NCBI GenBank assembly: GCA_964200075.2
Contig: CAXNAA020000288.1
Span: forward strand, 1-23,077
Direction: 5' to 3'
Source of the DNA: Sphacelaria rigidula
Taxonomy: Eukaryota; Phaeophyceae; Sphacelariales
Length of the DNA: 23,077 bases
The notes under the pieces are model-generated. The model searched no databases. It was not told the DNA's origin and worked only from the letters and a program-made list of their open reading frames with translations. Positions 1 to 11,500 of this stretch are shown here, one piece after another; position 1 is the stretch's first letter; each line of letters opens with the position of its first letter. A program made the translations under genes and the position numbers.

Positions 1-6
1 TGATCC

Positions 7-66
7 CTTGAGACCACGGACTCATCCCGAGGAAGGGGAGGGATTCAGAGTGTGAGGAAAAAAAAA
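7..66. repeat. Left arm of 60-bp inverted repeat at the window ends
   Basis: Bases 7-66 match the reverse complement of 23018-23077 with two differences (at 43 and 58). The arm starts cttgagaccacggactcatc and ends in a run of A. The six bases 1-6 lie outside the match on this side. Similarity stops after the A run. Confidence 0.9.
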
Positions 67-418
67 CAAGTTTGAGATGCTATCATTCATCGAAGGTTTC
101 CCATGCTAATGGTACGTCTCGCATTCAATGTTTTTGATGTATTTTTTCCAATGAAGGTATCTTAATAGAGTGACAATCTCAGTCAGTTCAACGTTCCCAC
201 CTCCGCTATGGATTCGAGGACTCGTGGAATATTGCAATTTTTGCATGCTGAAATTTCTCTCGAGTAATGTGGCAGCGTCCGCATTGACCGCCTGCAGTGA
301 CGTTGATGTACAACCACCGTCCTCTAATCCTAAACGTCCATTTTGTAACGGTAGAGCAGTAAATTCTGTGGAAAATTGACCGAAGTTCAGTGATGAACGT
401 TTTGCTCCCTTGCTTTAG
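67..418. other. Non-coding, probable intron upstream of exon 1
   Basis: I see no WD40-like frame here. The segment ends in a pyrimidine-rich run and the acceptor used by exon 1 (ctttag at 413-418). Bases 100-141 weakly resemble 21226-21262. The gene's start codon and promoter are not in the window. Confidence 0.5.
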
Positions 419-555
419 GGCCACAAGCTGGTTGTGGGAGCTGACACGGGCATCATTCGGGAATGCGCTTCGCACAACGGATCTATGATCAAGCAACTCG
501 ATCCGCACGATGGCTCTGTGAACTGGATATCGTTCGCGTCTAGAAAGACAGACAA
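419..555 (+). CDS. WD40 gene, exon 1 of the visible part
   Basis: Acceptor ctttag, donor gacaa|gtgagg; starts in phase 0 and ends with two bases of a codon. It encodes about 46 residues beginning GHKLVVGADTGIIRE and including LDPHDGSVNWISF. This is a blade boundary: a c-d strand pair with an Asp-Thr-Gly turn, then the D-H-D-G step into the next blade. The split codon completes as Lys with the first base of exon 2. Confidence 0.75.
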
Positions 556-2496
556 GTGAGGAACCCACAGTAAGAGGTAGAGAAAACGGAGGCAATATTG
601 TGCAGCCGAGTGCCCGTCAATGACTGCGGGAGCGACGCAACCAGCTGCCTGTGTAATAGCTGACCCTGACCTGATGTTGCCAAGCGATCGCTGGCACGGC
701 AACAGTGAAGCAACACAAGCATTCCGCTACCCCCACAGACCCGCAGGGCACTGTACTTGTTCGATCAAGTGGAAACTTTCCCAAACCTTGATGCAAGCTC
801 TACATAGTTCGCGTGCACCGGCTTGGGAACGGTCGTTCTGAAGGCTCCCTCTCAACAAAGACTCCCTCTCAACACTCTGCCGAAGGACTCGCCTTTTCGA
901 TTTTGTTCTCTGCGGATCTCAATTACGTAGCCCCCCTTCAACGCACATAAGTATTTCCACAACGTGCCCGACAACGCTGACCTACGGGACGATATGTGGC
1001 ACGGAACACCAGTTCATACCATCGCACGACGACCGTTATGTATTGCCGTAATCTCTCAAACTACCTGTGATTGCACAACAGGCTTTGAAAGCATATATAG
1101 AGCACAGATTAAACTGCACTCTCGACAAAGAGGCAAGGCCACGCAACCTACGATGATAATACATCCGATGTTCGCAGAGTGTATGCCTCACCTACCTGAT
1201 TCTATGGCAGCTTCGGTACATATGATGAGTGTTTTCTTGACACATGATAAGATCAAAAGTAGCCAGCCAAGAGAAGAAAACACGCCCTGTCAGGAATGGA
1301 AGTCGAAAGCCCTCCTCCAGCCAGTATTCACTCGTGGAATGCTTCGAAGCTCCGCTTTCCCTTTAAGAGTACGCGCAACGATATGTTCTGACATGAATAT
1401 AATTGCTCGCTTTCCAGGTGTGTGTTCAGTATCGGTGCCGACGGAGAGCTGCACGTTCTCGACGATGCTGACGAAAAGGGCTACGTGAAACGAGTAGGGC
1501 TGAGAACAAGAGCACAGCGACGCTCCACCGTTACGGCGGACAGCAATGCTCGAGTGAAACAAAAAGGAGCGGAGTCATCATGCACGGTCCCTGCGTCGCA
1601 AGCGATCAGTGCGCCGTCAACGGCAGGTACCCACGATTCCACCTATTGCCTACTGGATATGTGTCTAATGAAGCAGGATGAATTGTCGTTCCCATTTATT
1701 CAAGAAACTTCAATTAGTGCCGTCAGACGTGTTCAAGACACAGCAATGCGAGGAAAATGGGTGACAATATCCCGTCCAGGGCATACGAACATACGAACAT
1801 TTGCTCGTGTACCGACTTGCTGGCCACAGCATACGCAACAACTTACGGGAACAAGAATACCCCTGCTCCTGACGTCGTCGGCAAGGCAAAACCAACACAA
1901 GCGAATGTTCCTCTGCCCGCAAGATTCCGCGTCTCATTCTGCGCTCTGGTACCCAAGGGGCTGAAGTACTTGCGGACTGCAAGACCTGAGTAGTTACCCG
2001 TAAAGATTCGCTGGTTATACGATTTTTCAAGTCTTCATCACAGAATATGAAGTCCTGTTGGTTTATTCAATCATTCACGACGCTACCAACATACGACACA
2101 CATCATGTCGCATGAAATCGATGGATGGGCAGTGCTTCTCAAGTTAAACTCCAGGTAATAATGTGCTCTACAAGACGTCGCCTGAATGAATAACCATAGG
2201 CTTCTTTGTTGTTCAGTAAGCACATTTCCTCTAACCTCTCGGAACCTCCCATGTTAGAGCTGACACGAAGACGAACAGCCTCTGGAGCCAATGCCGCAAG
2301 AGGGGGTGACACGCGCATGGAAAATGGGCAACACGGAAGGGGCAATAATGCGCCAAATGGCTCGGCGAAAGGACACTCGGTACTGCTGCGTCAGATTGTG
2401 TTCTTATCAGAAGATGAAACGATCGGGGAGGAGGCCCGAACCACCAACGCAAGAAGCATTCAGACGTACCCGGGTCCTACCACTGACACCGACAAG

Positions 2497-2530
<34 letters not shown>

Positions 2531-5500
2531 GGACGACGACGATAGCAGCACCACCTGAGGGATCAACAGAAATAGCAGCAACACGCCAGCAATCGCTACA
2601 GCCTGCGGCCATTAGAGATCAACGGCGACATTGTATCAATCACGCCGCCGGAGCCGGTGACATGGTTGACGGCTCAAGCAACATTAAACCAGAAAAGAGA
2701 CCCTCAAGAAACGGGGAGAGGATCGGATACACGATGGACGAGACCCGCCCGATGGAACTTCGCGGCGTCGGCGGCAAAATCGACGGCTACGGCACACGTG
2801 AGGCTCGTGTTGGAAGTTCCGGGCGTGGGCAAGCCACAACTGGATCCGCGAAGGATGTTGGATCACGCAAGGATTCTGATCTCACAAGAACTGAAGGTGT
2901 ACAATCAAGAGTATACGTGGATGTCCCAGAGGTCCCCGAGGAGAAATCCCAATCGCATGTCGATGTGGACGGAATGAACGCGAGCGTGAGCACTAGCGGT
3001 GCTGAATCAGAGGATATGCTACCGACTCGCGACTGTACCATGTCGCGCTTGAATCGCAGGTGTGTCATCACGTGATGAAGGATTGTTCACCGTCAATCAC
3101 GTCGAAATCGCTCGGTATAGTCGCGAGGTCGACATCAAGGACTACCTGCTGTTCATTGTGTTTTTGATGTGATCTCAAATCGGTTCGGTTTCACGCGTTA
3201 CTCCTAGCGCTTGAGTTAGACTATTTCCTATTTCGTCAAAATCGTCGAGGGGTCAAGTGAGTTGTCTTCAATGTTTCTGGAAGTCTATCCCGCGCGCCAC
3301 AATCATGTTTCTAGGAGACATTCCCTTCAGACGCTTGCCTTAGCTGCATAAATCTATGGCAATGTTCACGCTGGCGGCGCTCTACTCGGTGAAACCATAC
3401 AAGGATTCGGTTTCAATGAATCAGTTGGCTGATTTTGCGCACTAAGTTATTCCCCGAGGGATTCAGTCATAGCCGCACGATAGACGAACCAGAAATACAC
3501 AAAGCGGCAACATTCACTGATGAAAACCCAAGAAAGGAAAATGACGAATAAATAAATAAATGACAAAAAATAAAGTCAAGCAAAAAAGGAGGAAAATGAA
3601 AGGAAAGGGGAGGAAAGGAAAGGACGACAACCGCAACCGGTCCCAATGAAGACATTTGAAATGATGACAATATAACATAGACAAGAAGCATGAAATGGCC
3701 GACCCTTACCAAAGGGTTTCAGGTAGGAACACAGTGCAGAAAAAAAAGAAGCCCATCACCATAATTCACCAATTACTCGCGCTCGCGTGCCAGATTTCTG
3801 CGGGCCGCGCGATCGCTATTGTCCCAAGGTGTGCGCGACGAAGTGCACGCGCTGGAGTTGTCTGTGACCACAACGCGGAAGGAAAACAAAAACGCTCTGT
3901 GCGCAAAACCCAGCGTAAGTTATACTTGGCCGACAAACGACCACGTATACCCCGTTTGAGACGAAGTTGTCGGTCATTTTCCACTCTCTGTATTCGTGTT
4001 AATAGGTGGAACGCTGACTGTGATCGATGCTCGCTGGCTTTTCAGAAAGGCCAGCGGTGCAGCTATTTTCTCTTGCACATCACTTCTGACCCTGGTCAGT
4101 TTCCACCTCTCGTACGCGATTGGTTGGATAGGGACGGAGTGGAGGCAGCGCTACAACGCAGAGCACCAATGAAGCGCACACCATTCACTCTACCAACACT
4201 TTACCAACATGTAGATAGCTTCTGCGGCTCAACGTTTCACGAATCAATAGCTGAAAGCATGCTGTCCATTGCATCTCTGAATGCTTTACCTCGTTCTGCC
4301 GCGAGACTGTAGAATTATTTTGTCGTCCCAAGGAGGTCAGCGGCCTGTCCCTACACGTCTGCTGTCTGTATCAACAACCAGTGCTCGGAAAGACGCATTC
4401 ATGTCATTTAGAACTCTGGTATCTGGAGTTTTGACTGATCTCTGATCGCTCACTACACGCTTCTGGATATTATTCTCTTCGTTTTTCAAGATCCGCTACG
4501 TTTGTCGCTCTGTTGCAACATCATGGCCAGCACGATATGACAGCCTGCACTGCCGACGACCACCTCAACCTCATAGCCACTGTGGCGACATCAGACGGAG
4601 GCATCGAATACCTCAGAAATGACAACAATGCAGGGACAGCGGCAGTACAGGTAATCGATAATAAATAACGGTGTATAGCAGCTGGCCACTACACCACTCG
4701 TGGACGTGGTGCTCTCAGCATTCGAAATTTCTTAGCGCAGGTCAACCTCGGCAAAATTCAGTTCTACCTAGATATCAGATACGTGCCGTGATTTATGTGT
4801 TTGCAATTCGCAGGCCAGCTGATATCTCTGACGCTGTTTTGCTAGACATAAACTGTGTGTTGTTGCATTCTATTCCTACGGCATTGCCGGCACTCCACGA
4901 TACAGTCGGCGGCCGGCGGTGGTCCAATCTCATCACCGCCCTCCTCCAGTGTTCATGTATGGGACGCCGAAATGATGACGCTAATGGGGACTTTATTATT
5001 ACCGTGCTTGAATCTCACGAGAGATCTCGCCAACGCGGCCAATGCTTTCGGCATGGTGCACGCTAGACGACAAACCGCACATGACGGGTCCCAGACACCT
5101 CCAAAGAACGAGGATAACACGGCGAGCGTGTCGTCTTCGGGGACGGTCGAGGGCGAGCTCGGTGCCCAGACGCTGCCTAGTATAGGTAAGCATTCGGCCC
5201 ATGCTTGCGGTATCACGTGACTGCTACGTAGTAGTAAGACAGATATATCTATTCATACTTTTCCCGGTAGATTGATTAAGGCGGCATTCCACTAGGTTGT
5301 CTTGTTGGCCACAACAAAGGCGATACGTCACCCTCACAACAACCGGCACTTGCGAGAAACTAGTTTCTAACCCCATGTAGTGACAGACCTCAGGATATGA
5401 AAACATTCGATCGCTGAGAGCGAAATGTCTTGAATGGTACTACGGTAGGGATGTACAAATATTTTATGACGTTAGAATTGTTAGGAGTCCGTTATCTCAT

Positions 5501-8500
5501 CCAAAACACGACTTATGAAAATATGTGAGAGTACACCTGGATTACTATTCCAATGTGCTGGGGATATCCCGAATACATTTGCAAACGGGGATGTCTTGAC
5601 CCATATTTTTGTGCATCTAGAACCGTTAGGAGACCCTTAACCAGACAAGATTTCACGCAAAAAGGGCACCCCTACCGTAGCATTGCTCTCTTGTGCTTTT
5701 TGTATACCTCGATACCCCTTCCAACCTCCCAGCCCCTCCTCCTTTCATCGATGCGTGCCATTCGCGCCCCGGCTTATGCTCTGACGGCAACCCTCAACGG
5801 TGACCACGTTTCGGCGTCGGCTTTACTGATACCATTGTGCGTACCGCATCCGTCGCAGAAACAACCGTCACAGGTGACCTGGCCCTCGCGATTGCCCCTT
5901 TACGAACTCGGTTGGTACTCCAACCATCTAGCCTGCATCTGAGGACAACGAATTCGGCGACACTTCCCAGTTTTGCTGGAGAAGCATTTCACCGCGATAC
6001 GTCTCATCACAAACCTCGCCCTCCATGTCTCAAGCATAACGTCTGAACCACATGCCACTCTGGGCCATACGGTTTCCGACTCTACCCCCGAGACGATGGC
6101 TCTGGCAACGCATGAAAGTCCAATACACGCCCTTTGTATCGTTTTGACAAGGTAGAACGCATGCTGAAAACCACTCGAATCCTCGTTGACGACAGTGGAA
6201 CGAGACCCCGTAACTAGATACTTTGAGATATATATATATATACACATGTTAGAGCTCTTTTACATTGAAAATGTTTGCCATGAGATTGAATCCCGGCGAA
6301 TCATGTGTATTCTCTCTTGTTCTTTCTGATGACCACCATTCATCCGCTGGCGTGGGAAAAACACCGACTTCTATGACATAGCTGTTTCGCCGCTCCTGTG
6401 CACACAGACACAGACGGCCGTAACTGAAAGCGGCAGCAAACACGTCAAATTGTTTGTGAGATGACTACATGAACAAGCCTAGCCAATGATGAACGGTGAA
6501 TATGAACAGTGCTTACATCAGTTGGATGAAAAAAAGGAAAATAAGCAGTACAAACTACCACCATTTCTGCCACTCATGTCCCTCAAGATAGATGCTAAAG
6601 CCGACTCGAGAAGCCTCGCCTAAAGCGGTTGTAATGGGTGAGCGGACCACGTCTTTTTTGGACCGCATCGGAGTTCAAACACCCCTACGGGTATGACTCG
6701 GGTTCGTGTTCGTGTTCGTGTTAGGGTCAGGAGCACGGTCCCTGCAGAGACTGGCCCATGCGGTCTTAGAGAACGTCGCTCCCGGGGTGTTTTGAACTAT
6801 GATGCGTTCCAATGTGCACACGGTCTGCGAATGCATTACAGGGGTTAGCAGAGAACTGGTTCGCATTGAGTGCATTTGTTGATTACCTTTGCACCCAAGC
6901 ATTCAATCTCGATGACGTGTGTAGACGTTAAAAGCGCTAATCCTTACTTGATGACAGTACCTACGAGATATCTAATCGCACGGATCTTGGTTTCTGAACG
7001 GAACTGCAACACCAGCAGCGGATACACAAGTTCCTGCATCGCCGGTCCTCGGGCGCGCGGGCTCTACGGAACGCAGCGGGAGGCCAGTGCTAGTAACGGC
7101 GCTGGAGTTTCTTTCGCCCTACCCTTTGCTGGCCGGCGCGTGTACCGGCGGCGCCGTAGCTTTCTGGCGAGTGACGGACTGCGTGTGTGTTCAGGTGCAG
7201 CGCGTGGGTCGGGCTACGGGAGGGGTGTACACTGTAGTGCTTAATCAGGCCGCGTGCTTCAAGGATCACATCGGAGCTTGAACACTCCCGGACCTACGTG
7301 TCGGGAGGGTCGCTCGGACTTGGTGAGAGCAGAGACCGCGTCTCTAGGACACCGGCGCCGCGCATTTATCGAGCCAGGGGTAGCGAAGCTAGGCGAGGTG
7401 GCTGAAGCGACACGACGACGACCCAATGTACCTCGAAAAAGAGGAGAGCAAGGATTTTCAAACTATAATATTCAGACACCGGTAACGTGTCTAGGAGTCA
7501 CTCCCGCGGGTGTATTGTGGTGCGAAAGGGTTGACATCAGTAGATTCAGGCAGGTATCGGCGCCTACTGCGTCGTCATGACCGCGTTGGCGAACTGATGC
7601 TCAGTGATTACAGGTACCAGCTGCGAGAATCACCCCTAGACGAGTTATTATTGCCTAATTTTTTGTTTTGAAATTCTTGATGTCCTCCGTCTGGGAGCAC
7701 AATGCGTCGTGGTCGTGTTGTTATCTTCCAGACACGTCGGTCCCGGCGTGTTCAAACTCCGATGCGGTCCTGGAAGCACGTGGTCGGAACACGCATTACA
7801 GTACGTATTCCCTGCGACGGTTCGATCTTTTCCCGAGAATCCAATTTGTGGACGTCAATGTAACAGTTCGCAACCACGCCCCATGAAACTAGTGCAGCCA
7901 AGAGTAAACAGGTTCTTGAATATTGAAGCTGACGTGGCTACGACCCGCTGTTCGATCTCAGCGGCACGCTGGATATAGGGACCGTGATGGTGTTGGTACC
8001 CTCCAACTATTGCAGCGCACGCCTTGTTTCACACCCCGTTCACTGTATTTCTGTACCAGGATGTGCGTGTACACAACCAATTTGGCAGTTCATCGGCCAG
8101 CACACCTCCCACTCGAAGATGGGAGAGCATTGCTTGTGTTGAGCTCCACTGCTATACGATGTTGCAACGCTATGCTGCCTTGCTATCGTAACAATGTAAG
8201 GGCCTGCGCTACTCGCTGGTGTGCTCCTTACCTCTCAAGCTAACGATTTCATTCAACGCTCTAGTGCAACCAATCATGAGCGTATCAAATCCCGGGTGGA
8301 TGATGACAAGAGGTAGCTTCGGGGGCTGAACGCCATCTTGGTTGCTCTGCTCCCCCTCTGTTTCGTCAGTACCAGAGTTCTTCTCCGTCTAGCGCTTTTC
8401 AGAGAAGCTACGCCAACATCCATACAGAACTCCACAGCCCATCGGCTATTTTTTACCCGTTCGCGTTGTAAATAATGACGCCAACACCATTGCTTAGTCT

Positions 8501-11500
8501 ACACCGTCACGTTCCTCTCTTAATGGGTGCTCTATGTTTCTTGAAGGCTATTTTGCTACCCATAAACTTGGAAGAACTGCGGGGGAGGGGACGTGGTACG
8601 GGGGGGGTCGCCGCCGAGGAGGAGGAACGTCTGACATGCCTGACCAGGGGAATGACTCACGCAGAAAATGGGCAAGGTATACATTCAGGCGTAGTAATAT
8701 GTTGCAGTCGGCTTTCAGAGAGGTTGAGGTTGGCGTGTATCTCGCACTTCGTACTCGCCAACACCCATTTGGTTGGGACGGCTTTCTAGGCGGTTGTTTC
8801 TTCTGTATTCACTGCCACTGAATACCACTTGTACGTCAGAGGGGGGTTCGGCCATCGTTTGGGCTCGAACTGGTTCAGCAAAAACCATGTAGAACCTTGT
8901 AGTGCATCTTGGTCACCAAGGCGCATCTTCCACGTGAGCCGGCCGTGTTTCTGTTCCGCTCCCATCACAGAACATGGTCGCATATGCGTACGTTATATTG
9001 ACCACCACTATTTCTAGAAAGTGTAGGGTAACAACTGGGCCGGTGCCCTTCGACGTATAGTGATTCAGCATCTTTAACCTTGGGTAGGTGTGCGGTCAAC
9101 AAATTAACTACTGTGACTTCACCGCTACGGTTGCTGATGTTTCGAAGCACGTCTGGTGTGAGCAGAAGTATCGCTTCTCGCGAAGTGTCACTACAGTACC
9201 ACGGTACACCGCTCTACCGCGAGCATGACGATGATGTATCAATCCTCCGTCGTCGCTCGCATCTCAATGACCGCCACCCGTGACCAGATACGATGATTAT
9301 GTACTGCGGAAACGAGCGCGGTGACATCTTGGTGGCAAATTTGTCGCCCTCGGAACTCGCTGAACTAAGCGGCGATGCTAAAGGGCCGGTACCGTGCCAA
9401 CGCAGGACGAATCATAACCCGTATCGAGCTGTGCGTGTTGCCCTATCCCCGCAAAATGCCATGATTAGCTTCAAGTCGGCATGTCGGGCACAGCGCAAAG
9501 CAGCCAAAATTTCTCACGCTGCTGGTGGTGCAAGGTACGTGATTGGTCCAGGCCATTCAATACCTCACTTACGGGTATACCCCGCCAAATCGCAAGCATG
9601 TGTTATCGTGCAGAGTATGGCCTTGCTTAATTCGCGGGGTCGCCCACTATCGCCCTCTTTGTGTCAAGGCAACGAATCAACATAATGGCGGTCTATTCGT
9701 GCGTGGTGAACGATGAAGATCCAGAATATTCCGTGTTTCGGTCGCCCCATTGATGTTTGCATAGTTGAACACATTCGGTCCCGATCCCACGGTTAATTTA
9801 TTGGCGAGAGATTCAACGTGAACGCAAAGATGTTGACGAGGTGGATTGTGACGGCAAGAGGTTCGTCTGTGTAGGCGCCGAGGGTCAGGGATTGGTAAAA
9901 GTGTGCGACTCACCGGAAAGTAGATGACGTGTCATGGATTAGCGTAAGGTTCCTCTGTTCATCACAGCTTCATCACGGATTGTCGAGCTGTCGAGAAAGA
10001 TACATAAACGAGGAAATACCCCGTCTGCGTCTAAACCGTTATCGTTTCTCAAGAAGCCTCGAGTGTTGAATTCATAACAAGATCATTCTTCCACTAGAGC
10101 AACAACCACGGATCCCACTGAAACATTGAAACTCTCCTGTCCATTTCTTGACTATTCTTGAATTCATTTTGCCCTGGCGTTGCCTTTTCTATACCGCCGT
10201 TGGGTTGCTGACAAAAGTCGCCGAGGACGGCGATCAGCCCGAAACGGCGAGGACGGCGTGGAGCCTTTCGCCGTTCCATCAACGGTTTTCCGAGCAGCCT
10301 GGGTGGCGCATTCAGCAGGAATCTCCTCCATGTCGTGGATAGAGTCCCCGCCTTCGTTGCTCTCCGCGTCCGCAGACGGTCTCGCTAAGATCTGGTCCCC
10401 GGACGGCAGCATGCTTCTAGGGCAGGTGTGCTATTCAAATAGCAGATGACGCAGACGCAACAACAACTGGTGCTTGGCACTTAAAAAAACGCTTACTATG
10501 ACTCGAGACGTCGCCAGTGGTCCAACCGCTCTAGTATCGTTTCAAGTCTTGCTACACATCTGGCGTTCCGATGCCTGCTGCTTTCTTGGATCCAAAGGAG
10601 TTGGTAGACAAGTGCCATGCCTATCGTTGTTCGTCTTTGCATCCGTACGGGCTCCTGTTGTCCGCAAGACACAATCCAACACGAGCCGCTCCTCGATTCC
10701 TGTTCCTCTTCAGTTGGACATCAACAACCGGCAACCCGAGCGCGCGACCACCTTGGAGGCTCGTCAGTGGACGTTTTCTTCTGAAAAAGAACCGTCCCGC
10801 CTCGCCATCGGCAAACCACCTCCGCTGACACAGCCGAAATCTCAGCCTGATGCATCAGCCAGCGGCGCTGCTGACTCGATTGGTCTTGGCAAGTGTGATG
10901 GAGATAGCGTCGACGAAGAGGGCACTGATTTGAGGTGTGTTTCCTTGAGCGCATATTGAGGCCGCGCTTTCACCTATAAATATTCTCAGTCCATGTCCTC
11001 GGCGTAAGGAAAGCAAGAGAGCGGCTATGCCGAGAAACATGCTGTCATATTTCCGCAGATCCAGACTGCAATAACACACTCACGACCACAACCCTTTGTT
11101 TTCATGTCGTTATTAATGGGAAAGTAGTCACTTCATACCCTAGTCGCCCTACTACGTAAGTGCCTTTTGAGATGCGGGCTATACGTCGTTGTGGAATCGT
11201 TGATATACCCGGACTGGTCCGCTGTTTGAAGCTCGCTGATGTTTGCGTGCGGACGATCACACTAATGCCCAACTGAGATTTGCCCTTTTCTCAAATATGC
11301 TCATTACAACTCATCTATGAGCATGAGACACAATTTGTGAGCGGGGAATGACAAAACATACACACAAGTCTAGATACGTATATCATTCGGAAGGTTTCTT
11401 GTGGTTGGAGAACATGCAAAAAACAAGGCACAATATGTGTGGCACGTCGATTCATGCCTCCAAGGGATGCTGATATCATACTTTTGTTTCGTGGTACTAC

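Larger units (their letters stand above)
3060..4490 (+). other. Intron 3 (1,431 bp)
   Basis: Runs from gtgtgt to tttttcaag. It contains a purine-rich tract at about 3525-3640 and a 205-codon ATG open frame at 3695-4312, listed separately. No transposon ends are recognised. Confidence 0.6.
5186..7087 (+). other. Intron 5 (1,902 bp)
   Basis: Contains a weak direct repeat of about 40 bp (about 5456-5495 and 5586-5642), an AT tract at 6229-6242 and a small element with terminal inverted repeats at 6630-6840. I looked for WD40-like frames at 5700-5950 and found none. Confidence 0.6.

Noticed and set aside
1494-1964. Continuation of exon 2's open frame
   Set aside because: The translation loses WD40 character after GYVKR, and good donors occur at the boundary. 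Long open stretches like this also occur elsewhere by chance.
3467-3712. Hydrophobic minus-strand ORF of 81 codons
   Set aside because: A pyrimidine-rich complement always reads as Phe/Leu/Ser. It reflects the purine tract, not a membrane protein.
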